A stretch of DNA of 15,661 nucleotides from assembly GCF_025024155.1 (NCBI RefSeq), contig NW_026251885.1:1-15661 (forward strand), read 5' to 3'. The stretch comes from Gamsiella multidivaricata. Taxonomy: Eukaryota > Mortierellomycota > Mortierellomycetes > Mortierellales > Mortierellaceae. The stretch's first letter is position 1, and each line of letters opens with the position of its first letter. A program made the translations under genes and the position numbers. Below the pieces are notes generated by a model that had not been told where the DNA came from, ran no database searches, and worked only from the letters and a program-made list of their open reading frames with translations. Shown here piece after piece: positions 1 through 7,206 of the stretch.

Positions 1-1
1 G

Positions 2-389
2 GTGAATGCAGATGAAGGAGAAAGCGTCCAGTCTGAAGAAGTTAGTCATGACGGATACTCAAGCTCACCGATCGCAGACGAAGAATGGGACATAGCCGCT
101 CGAACGCTGGAAGATCTGGCCGGAGACCTTGTAAGCATCGAAGGCCTCAAGCAAATGAGACAGAGAGCGAAGCAGAGGTCTAAGAATACAGTGGATATTC
201 GACGGACAGTGAAGCAACTGGTACGTGCTTTGAGATGGATGAGAATAAAAAAGGATTCTGCATCAACAGCAGAGCATGTGACCGGATATGTGACTGTATT
301 TTTCGGCTTTAGAATAGCTCGTTCAGAGAGGTTCAATTCAATCCCCAGTTAAGGTTTTATTGCAGGTTTGCGCGCGGAAAATGCGATAA
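2..389 (+). CDS. 3' end of an unidentified plus-strand gene (5'-partial)
   Basis: The frame is open from the first bases of the window, so the gene starts upstream. Residues encoded at 2-220 are charged and look like real protein (EEWDIAARTLEDLAG, then a basic stretch KQMRQRAKQRSKN). At 221 a consensus donor, GTACGT, follows a complete codon. A good acceptor (ATTTTTCGGCTTTAG, ending at 312) gives a 92-nt intron, the usual size here, but that frame then runs open to 600, antisense to the next gene. An acceptor ending at 365 gives a short tail stopping at 387-389. Reading through without splicing stops at 350-352. I cannot choose firmly between these and I do not recognise the family. The gene converges tail-to-tail with the RINT1-like gene. 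The coding part up to 220 is the safest portion. Confidence 0.45.
356..361 (-). promoter_or_regulatory. Polyadenylation signal AATAAA for the RINT1-like gene
   Basis: TTTATT on the plus strand reads AATAAA on the minus strand, about 106 nt downstream of the stop codon of the RINT1/Tip20-like gene (467). The position is normal for a 3' UTR. It means the minus-strand transcript would run into the 3' end of the convergent plus-strand gene. Confidence 0.5.
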
Positions 390-466
390 AAACGAGTTTC
401 GACTGTTATTTCATCTATCCTTTTTGATCTCTTTACGCCGTACATTCTACTGTGCTTCATTCCACC

Positions 467-3400
467 TCAACGCCAGCACTCAACACGGCGGCGGACTACG
501 TCCCTGGCCTCAGAGACCCCCAGATGCATCACTCCAATCTCCTCCAGCCTGTCTTTCACCACCTCCTTCTCCAAGTCCTCATCAAATAGGACCGCCATAA
601 TCTGCGCCAGCGTCCTCGTCGCATACCCCGTTTCCTCCTTCCTACCGCGGCTATCCTGATTAAATGACCCCATGGGCGGAGAGTTCGCCTTTGTGCTCTG
701 CAGCGATAACAGAATCACTGCATCTCGCAGCTTTCGATGGTAATTCTCGGGCCTCTTAATCCACCTTCGGCCTGCACCCAAGAGTCCGATCCGGAAATCG
801 CGCGCTAATTGCTGTCCTCCCATCTCCGAGAACGAGTTCTTCATAATGATCTTTTGCCAAAAAAAATTCTGCATTTCCAGCGACGTCTGCTTGTACAACA
901 TTATAAAATGCTTCGTCGGCAAGACTGCTGCCAGGAACTCAAAAGAGTGCGTGAGGATCGTCAGAGGCTGATAGAGCTCTGGAGAGACGTCGTCATTATC
1001 GTGAGGGGAAGAGAGAAGATCCGGAACAGTCAATACGGGAGATTGAGATTGGAGCCCATCACTCTCCGGAGACAAAAACTCGATCTGTGGCCATGAGCGC
1101 CTATAAGCATCGAGGGTTTTTGAAATATGGTGAGTCGACAGTAAGTACTACATGGTGACTGGGATAAAAACGCAAGCAAATATATGGGAAAATGTTCCAA
1201 AAAGGCTTACAGGGAAACAAATGGCTTCATACTGGAAAACACCTCCTTAGTAATGTTCCTGATAATGAGGTCTTGAATCCGCTTCGAGAGCTGGTCAAAC
1301 GCCTTGACAGTGTCGTCAAAGATGGTGCCATTTTTATCCAGTAATTTCTGCGGCGCCACTTCCTCGTCCGAATCGTCGTTCTCGGAATGCAAGGGGTTGG
1401 AGACCTTTTGAGTCCTCTCCGAAATTTCCTTGTAGAGCTCCAAAAAGAACTAGACATTCCAACAGCAGGATCGATTGAGTATCAAGGCTGTGGACAATTG
1501 AACGTATTGACGTTTTTCTAGGGAACAATTGACCTACCACATCCTCGCCCCAATCCTTCAATGTCAAGCTGATGTATTCCGAACTCGACAGCCATTGGCA
1601 CAAGTTCCTTAAGCCATCAATACCCATCGTATTAAGTTCTTCTGTAGATGCAGTACCTGGCATCACTCGCACAAACGAATATGTCAGCGATTCGTACTGA
1701 TCCACAAGTCCCCGAATATGTCGGTGGTAAGCACTCAAAAGATCCAGCTGGATATCGAACAAGAAGGTTTTGTGTTCTAGCACAGGCAACGGTCTGTAGC
1801 GGTCTAAGTCATATGAAGGCAAGCAAGAATGATGATTAGAAACTGTCATATAGAGCCCAGCGTAGTTTGCATGATAGTCAACATCGTTTTTACCTGTGAC
1901 GATCTCAAGAAGGTCCGAGAGCTTCTCTGCGGATTTTGACGGTATTATGTACTCCTTATCTCCGATGTCTTCATACGCAGGCTGCCATGCATCTGGATCC
2001 TCTATGATTTGTGTATATCTTGCGACAGCAACTATTTGTGGAAGAAAATAAACTGAGTCTTAGAGCAGGCTTCCCATAGCACGGATATATCCATAACCGC
2101 CTCCGTGTCCCCCCCCCCAAGACAGTTTACATTCTTTCTCGACTCTGAGCCAGGTTTTAAGCCATTCTCGGTTGCCAAGATACACCTGAACGGTCCCTTG
2201 CCACTCTGTTGTCTGTCCCGGGGGCGTATAAAACTCGTTGTCACGAAGGGTTTTGTCAAAGCGTAGCGTCTCATGTATGGCATGGGATAGCATCTCCGGG
2301 CTAGCCAGCATTGCGGGAACTGAAAGGCGGATCTTCCTCTCAACAGCAGCAAGAAGTAAGCGGATGAAATCATTCTATATTCCATGTTAATATATATTAG
2401 TCCAGAGTCTTGAAAAGACTGATCGTTTAGCAACGGCTTATATTTGATGAACGAGCAATACCTTGATGTCATACTCCCTGTACTGTGTTTCCTGCACGAT
2501 TCCTTGGACGTAACCCTGAAGGAATGGGGTGTGCTCCTTGATGAGCTCCAAGATGTGGGTCAAATACCACTCGGGCTAATGAATATGAACAATAAAAGTG
2601 TCAGGTCATTAGAAGTGGCCATAACGTTCCAAGAACCAATAACTCTCTGCAAACCGTACCTTATCCAGTCTATTGGTCGGGCGCTTTCCCTCGAAATGAT
2701 ATCTGAACCTTACGATCAACGGTGCCACCATAATTTCAGTTACTAGCAATGGTGGGTATGGCTTTTCGCCCGACCGATCCAGCGCCCCATATGCCCTATT
2801 TAAACAAACCAGAATCGTGTCAGAAAAAGATTTCGAGGCCGATATCCTTGAGAGAAACATCTAAATGCGCAAGGCCTTACGACTCCTGAAGAAGTAGCAT
2901 CTCCTTGAAGGAATGTTCAAAGCCGTCCTGAAGATTATCAGGAATCTTTGACAGATCTGTAATAGGTGTGGGCCATCCAAATGCGTCCAATGATGCCTGA
3001 TACTTCCTATAAACAAAGTTAAAATACACGGCAGCACCGAGTAAGTACCATGATCATTCACAGATTCTGCATTCTGACACGATCGTATGGACATCGGCTT
3101 ACTTCGAGAGATTGGTTTTAAAGTTTTGCAAAAGCTCGCTGACGCTCGATTTCAAAAAGTCCTCCAGTTTGGTATTGCATCCTCCAAGCGTTCCTTTTGC
3201 GTTGGTGACTAATTGGACAAGCGATCTGTATGGAACTAGGGCTTTTTCTGTTGATATTTGAAGAAGATACTTGGACTCTGATCTAATGCGATATATAACG
3301 AGGATTGTCAGTCTCTAAACGCACTTCAGACAGGTCCTGTTCCTCCACTTTGCCATAAACAGCACTTACATCAGATTTTGAGTGCGGGATACGATAAAGA

Positions 3401-3976
3401 TATATCTCTTTGCTTCCTCCAATGCCTGGACCCTGCTCTGGAGATCGCTCAGCTCCTCGACCAGAGATCGCTGGTCTCGCTTGTTCTTCCCTGCTGCAAA
3501 TGCCTCTGAGTTCTCGATCTGCTCCTCTAGATTCAGGGCCGAGGATTCCAGGTTCTGGAGGTCATTGAGTGCCAATTTTGAGGATGTTTGTGCTTGCCCG
3601 AGCACCTGTGCCGTCCTTGTCTTGCTTTCCTCGAGCTATCAAAGTACGTCGCCGAAAACAAGAGGCCAATAAATTCCATGTTCTTGTATATATATACCGA
3701 GGATGATGTTATCTGCGTGGTCGATGCCCTGCTCTTAGTGTGTACCTTTTGAGACAGATGGTTCTCAGTATGAGTTTGTTCCAGCAGAGCAGGCTTGACC
3801 TTTGCGAGGTCATCCCTGGAGGTGAAGTGCGCGTCAAAATAGTCTGTAATGTCTTCATCTACATCTATGGTCTGCTCAAAAACAACGACGTTGCTGCTAC
3901 GAGAGGGCGGTGCAGCATGAGAGTGTAATCTTGACCCTGATGATGCCGTTGATAGTGGTGGTTCAACTAAGTTCAT
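467..3976 (-). CDS. RINT1/Tip20-family vesicle tethering protein (11 exons)
   Basis: Known role of the family: a subunit of the Dsl1/NRZ complex that tethers Golgi-derived vesicles at the ER with Dsl1/ZW10 and Sec39/NAG, near Sec20-type SNAREs. Exons read on the minus strand: 3976-3698, 3635-3370, 3282-3103, 3006-2881, 2795-2660, 2575-2462, 2374-2131, 2031-1894, 1803-1538, 1449-1211, 1100-467. All ten introns (62-110 nt) are GT-AG and phases match throughout, giving 873 residues (human RINT1 is about 790). Residues 94-182 form a heptad-like coiled coil ending QALEEAKRYIFIVSRTQNL. Family signatures follow: LDAFGWPTPI, RFRYHFEGKRPTNRLDK then PEWYLTH, WLRVEKEFA, YHRHIRGLVDQYESLTYSF, LKDWGEDVFFLELYKEI, and a C-terminal RPENYHRKLRDAVILLSL. 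The start is set at 3976; an in-frame ATG at 4072 would add 32 residues that resemble no family sequence. Intron 7 holds a run of ten G. Confidence 0.88.
2109..2118 (-). repeat. G10 homopolymer inside intron 7 of the RINT1-like gene
   Basis: Ten consecutive C on the plus strand (G on the coding strand) start 12 nt into the intron that begins at donor position 2130. Reading through it gives a false glycine-rich tail. Splicing at GTAAAC and re-entering at 2031 restores the family motif WLRVEKEFA. The run is prone to length errors but does not affect the coding sequence. Confidence 0.8.
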
Positions 3977-4242
3977 GATCCTCCTGTCCTGACTGTGAAA
4001 TGATTCGCGGAGAGTAGCTGCACCATGGGCGCGTTGCATGCAGAAATGCCTGGCATAAAACCTTAGGGGCATAATACGTCATTTTCGACGGTTCTACTTG
4101 CAATAAACCGACATTCGCGTCCCTTGCATCCTCCTTTTGCACCCCTCCTTCTCATTACCACCCCGCCAACCCCACCATCCTCTTTTCGCCACTCTTAGCA
4201 CGAGCAACCACTCATTTCCGCCCATCCACATCGCCCTCATGC
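3977..4242. promoter_or_regulatory. Presumed divergent promoter/leader region
   Basis: This stretch lies between the RINT1-like start (3976, alternative 4072) and a plus-strand ATG at 4243. On the plus strand, 4110-4240 is strongly C/T-rich, the usual composition of a leader just before a fungal start codon. That fits a promoter firing to the right as well as one firing to the left. I see no convincing TATA box or other named site. The assignment rests on composition and position only. Confidence 0.35.
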
Positions 4243-4378
4243 CATGGAATCTACCATGGAGTCCCCAATTTCTGATCAACCCGCTGCGAACGATCCTCTG
4301 TCCGTTCACGACCAGCCCACATGCGATCTGATAGAGCGGCTGGTAGTCGATGGTTTGCAGCAGTTGGCTTGCGACATC
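4243..4378 (+). pseudogene. Possible orphaned 5' end of a plus-strand gene
   Basis: An ATG at 4243 follows a C/T-rich leader and opens a plausible N-terminus (MESTMESPISDQPAANDPL, then CDLIERLVVDGLQQLACDI). Around 4378 it meets sequence that reads on the other strand as the end of a Crinkler nuclease-like domain, and the plus frame soon stops. The reading is that a gene start was left behind when the rest was replaced or lost. The frame is short (59 codons to its stop) and I recognise no family, so chance is a real alternative. Confidence 0.25.
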
Positions 4379-4824
4379 TTTCCGATCAGCCACACAATAT
4401 GCTCAAACATCTCCTTCACCTGATCCTTCCATAGGCCGCCCTGGTAATCCACTAGTGTTGGAAGCTCTGTCTTCCATACGAATGTTGACTCATTAACTAT
4501 ACTGTGGGTACCCATTGATTCAATCTGGCCATGGATAAACAGCTACTTTGTCGAATCAGACACGATCCCATAAGACACCAAAGGCGCTGAATTGACTTTG
4601 TCCCGAGATTCCGGTATATCACGGCTCCTCAAGGCCGCATCCAGCTGGATCACATTCTGCGGGAAACCGTCAACAAACGCTTTTGCTTGCTTGACCTCCG
4701 TAATACCCAGCATACATGATTTGGAATCATTCTGTCACTCGATCATATATCGACTGGCCCGTTATCCCATCTTCCTGAGATCTACCTTTCCCGGTGTTAG
4801 CAGAAAGTCGGGGATTTCAAAATG
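4376..4824 (-). pseudogene. Crinkler C-terminal PD-(D/E)XK nuclease-like domain, fragment with three stops
   Basis: One minus-strand frame from 4824 downward carries protein-like sequence throughout but is broken by three in-frame stops: TAA at 4764-4762, TGA at 4737-4735 and TAG at 4545-4543. Readable pieces include HFEIPDFLLTPGKVDLRK, NDSKSCMLGITEVKQ, PQNVIQLDAALRSRD, SYGIVSDSTK and WKDQVKEMFEHIVWLIGKM. The IPD and TEVK motifs, about 40 residues apart, and the later QN..QLD stretch match the restriction-endonuclease-fold domain at the C-terminus of many fungal CRN proteins. It has no N-terminal part here. Frame and strand agree with the CRN remnant at 6936-5851, so it is most likely the other half of the same gene. 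Recognition is by motif memory, without an alignment. Confidence 0.65.
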
Positions 4825-4846
4825 AGCGCTTTGCTAAGGTAGATAT

Positions 4847-4852
4847 TTTATT
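4847..4852 (-). promoter_or_regulatory. Polyadenylation signal AATAAA for the Cys/His gene
   Basis: TTTATT on the plus strand reads AATAAA on the minus strand, only four bases beyond the stop codon of the small gene at 5423-4857. It sits between that gene and the CRN fragment starting at 4824. It supports the small gene being a complete transcription unit, though a 3' UTR this short is unusual. Confidence 0.5.
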
Positions 4853-4856
4853 CACT

Positions 4857-5423
4857 CTATATAGCGATGAGTACTGCACCGAAGTTGAAATGCCTGTTGC
4901 AAATAAAGCGGCCCCCATCACGGAGTTCTGAATCCGAGCAAATCATTTTGCACCGCCTTCTTTCTTTTCCTTTTTCTCTTTTGACGAATGCATGGCACTG
5001 TTTGTGGCGTTTCTGTGGGTCGTGCTGATGACAATAGTATTCGACGCCTGCTACACCAAACATCTCATTGATGCCATCTCTTTTACACAGCTCATTCGAA
5101 GCGACGAGTCCTTGGCAGAGCGGAAGTCCGTTATGATTGTAGCGCTCTTCGGCCTCTGCTGGGATGCCCGCAAACAGCCAGGTATCAGGAACATACAGCG
5201 GTCTGCCCTGGGTATCACTTTGCCTACTGTTACCAGGTCGATTGTTGTCGGAGATTGTAATCTTGTCGAAGTCACCCGTCAATTGGATTAAATCGTCTCC
5301 TTTGGGTACTGGCTCGGGTGAAGGAGTGCGAGGGGTCTTGCCTGCGTCTCTTGTATTCTTCGTCTGGGAGAACATTGGTCCATAACCATCGCTGACTTGT
5401 TTAGGATTCTGACGGTTGCTCAT
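4857..5423 (-). CDS. Small protein with two tandem Cys/His (C-C-C-x2-H) motifs
   Basis: An unbroken 188-residue single-exon frame; the ATG at 5423 is the first in frame after an upstream stop. I do not recognise a named family. The N-terminal half (1-75) is polar and probably disordered. The middle has a short hydrophobic segment (RPLYVPDTWLFAGIPAEAEE). The C-terminal half has two similar putative zinc-binding units. The first starts at LCQGL and runs C-x9-C-x17-C-x2-H, ending YYCHQH. The second starts at QCHAF and runs C-x14-C-x16-C-x2-H, ending FICNRH, separated by a basic stretch (KREKGKERRR). An AATAAA follows the stop directly. It lies between the two halves of the broken Crinkler gene, in the same orientation, and unlike its surroundings has no visible lesion. 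A role in nucleic-acid or protein binding is a guess from the Cys/His pattern. Confidence 0.6.
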   Translation of the reverse strand: MSNRQNPKQVSDGYGPMFSQTKNTRDAGKTPRTPSPEPVPKGDDLIQLTGDFDKITISDNNRPGNSRQSDTQGRPLYVPDTWLFAGIPAEAEERYNHNGLPLCQGLVASNELCKRDGINEMFGVAGVEYYCHQHDPQKRHKQCHAFVKREKGKERRRCKMICSDSELRDGGRFICNRHFNFGAVLIAI

Positions 5424-5806
5424 CTCGGAAATGTGTGCATGGCATAGATGGTAAAAGTCTGGGGAGTTTCAATTTATGTTGGATTATTCTGAGTCTCGCT
5501 TGTTCTTGTGACGGGCTAAGGGTACTGAAAATCTCGAGGTGCGCATAGCTCTTAAACGTCCACTCAACAGGAAAGTGTTTTTTGCTCTGAGCGCCAACCA
5601 TTAGAAGCGATGTTTGTTGTCATTGAGGACGCGAATAAAAGTGTATGTCCTTGTCCTGTACCCAATGGGCAATCTCCCCATGGTCTTGGTTTTTCGATAG
5701 GAGGGTATATGACTAGGCAATCCGTAGATTCATTCGCTCCATCTGTGCTGCTTACCTCGTTCACTGTCCTGCGATAAGCCGGTAGCCATGAATCCAGTCA
5801 GTAAGT
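5424..5806. other. Non-coding or degraded stretch upstream of the Cys/His gene
   Basis: About 380 bp with no frame I can defend on either strand. Minus-strand frames give protein-like scraps (SYAHLEIFSTLSPSQEQAR near 5540-5490) broken by stops and with no motif I recognise. The part next to 5423 presumably supplies the promoter and leader of the Cys/His gene. The far side ends at the long A run. A CTGAC branch-like site with an acceptor-like TTATCGCAG occurs on the minus strand around 5802-5768, without an identifiable donor partner. Confidence 0.4.
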
Positions 5807-5829
5807 AAAAAAAAAAAAAAAAAAAAAAA
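5807..5829 (+). repeat. Poly(A) tract, 23 A
   Basis: Twenty-three consecutive A on the plus strand. The tract lies at the boundary between the last recognisable part of the CRN pseudogene (ending near 5851) and the roughly 1 kb that separates it from the C-terminal fragment. It could be an ordinary simple repeat or the tail of a retroposed insert on the plus strand. I found no target-site duplication around it. Confidence 0.9.
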
Positions 5830-5850
5830 GAGTCGAGTGCCACTTTGGAA

Positions 5851-6936
5851 GCAGCAATGTCTGCCCTTGAGCTTTAATACTATTTTCTCTTGTGCCGCTT
5901 GGTCTTGCTTGCTTTTGATCCCTTTTCCTGCAGTGAGTTTCAGATCGTCTGCAAATAGACCCACTGCTTGAACAAGGAAAGACTCCTTTGACGCTGTCAA
6001 GAATCGAACATTTCTTGCGCGCTTGAAGTTCGCCGTACAGCCGCTCAAGAGCCTCGCCCTGCCGGTCCGTGAACTCGGAAATATTGGCGAAAGGTTCAAA
6101 TGGCGCGATGTCAGACAGAGTGAGATCTGAGTACTTGAAAAATCCAAACCGTTTGTTGATGTTGATGAGCGTGCACGTTGAGAATGGCTTGCTGAGGGTC
6201 TCAACAACGACAACGTTTTCAAATCCAGAAGCATGAATTCATTTCAATATATCCCTGAGAAATTTGTCAGTCGGATTGGCAACAAGGGCAGGTTGGCCAC
6301 CGTCGTTCCTATATCGAACCGCAATCGTCCCTGTTCCGTCAAGTTCAGGGTATAAATGCTTGATACCGTCTTGCAGTTCCGACATAGTTATCGTCTCCAT
6401 GTTGATGGCCCAATAGAATTTCCTGCGGTTGAATGTTTCAAGCACTGCCGTGAATGTCACACAACATAATACCAATGGTGCTAAAAAAACAGGGGAAAAA
6501 AGACTGAGTAAAAGGAGTACATCCTAGAAGATCCATCATTGATTCTTACCTTTCACTGGGGGCACTGAACGCTGCGCAAGGATCTGCACAGTCTCTTCAG
6601 CCGGCTCCTCTGCAAATACCTTGGAAAGGTGAGTTGCAGGGCCAAGTCCCTCCTCGCTTTGTGCATCAGGCAAGATGGGGGATCCCTGTTTGTCATTGGC
6701 GATCGGGAGCGAGATCTTCTAGAGGGTAAGCTCATCGGCAGCGATATCATCAAATCTAGGAACCTTCTCCGCCTGATGAGTTTTTTAAGGTGGTCGACGG
6801 TACGCGTGGTCTCTCCATCAACGAGACGGAAGAGTGTCGAACTGAGGGCGACATGCTTGAATGCGGTATGAAACAGTGAATTTTGTGACTTGTTGAGGAC
6901 ATTCGGACACTCTAGGGGTACCATGACCGGCTTCAA
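5851..6936 (-). pseudogene. Crinkler (CRN)-family effector-like pseudogene, N-terminal and middle part
   Basis: Known family: CRN proteins have an N-terminal ubiquitin-like header and C-terminal NTPase or nuclease-like domains; in oomycetes some act as host-directed effectors. Exon 1 (6936-6550) shows the header: TLFRLVDGETT, TVDHLKKLI, AEKVPRFDDIAADELTL, KISLPIANDKQG, SKVFAEEPAEETVQILAQ. A 69-nt intron (6549-6481, GTAAGA to TTTTAG) joins in phase to the middle region (ELQDGIKHLYPELDGTGTI, RYRNDGGQPALVANPTDKF, NVVVVETLSKPFS, FADDLKLTAGKG). Lesions: a frameshift between 6786 and 6772 next to A6, TAG at 6721-6719, TGA at 6241-6239, and a frameshift near 6000-5985. The header also looks internally shortened after LVDGETT, and no Met sits just before the conserved start. 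Recognisable sequence ends near 5851. The gene is not functional as read; a sequencing error could explain one lesion but not all. Confidence 0.75.
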
Positions 6937-7206
6937 TTAAGAGCTTCACTTTTTCTCCACAAACCTTTTTCGCACTTCCTCGCCATCAACCGCCTGCTGA
7001 ACAGCTCCATCATTCATCTACCAACTTGCTCTCGCTACAAACTAACCTGCCTCAGTATCTTTTTCAAACCAATAAAGTGTGCACTCCGTCTGTTTACTCA
7101 TAACGTAAGGCTGCTTCACGGACGTTTGTAACACTTGCTTAAAAACGATAAACTATAAGTAACACAAAGCCTGGCCCCCTCCTATAACCATTGAACAGCA
7201 GTAGCC
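6937..7206 (+). promoter_or_regulatory. Promoter and leader of the BTB gene
   Basis: About 270 bp of non-coding sequence between the 5' end of the CRN pseudogene and the BTB start. It is C/T-rich at 6950-7060 and A-rich near the start codon. An ATG context with purine at -3 (GTAGCCATGT) marks the BTB start. A GTAAGG at 7105 and several downstream AG would allow a leader intron, but I cannot establish one. Confidence 0.4.

Noticed and set aside
331..346. A GGTTCAATTC stretch resembling a tRNA T-arm
   Set aside because: No matching acceptor, D or anticodon arms surround it on either strand.
2032..2472. A 146-residue minus-strand frame
   Set aside because: It overlaps exons 6 and 7 of the RINT1-like gene in the wrong frame and shows no family sequence.
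2847..2880. A 34-nt intron 4 in the RINT1-like gene using the acceptor ending at 2847
   Set aside because: It keeps the frame but is shorter than any workable spliceosomal intron here. The acceptor at 2796, with a CTGAC branch site and T-rich tract, also keeps the frame and gives 85 nt.
5761..6234. A 157-residue minus-strand frame as a separate gene
   Set aside because: Its first half is out of frame with the clear CRN sequence. Only its later part is protein-like, and that follows a frameshift of the CRN pseudogene.
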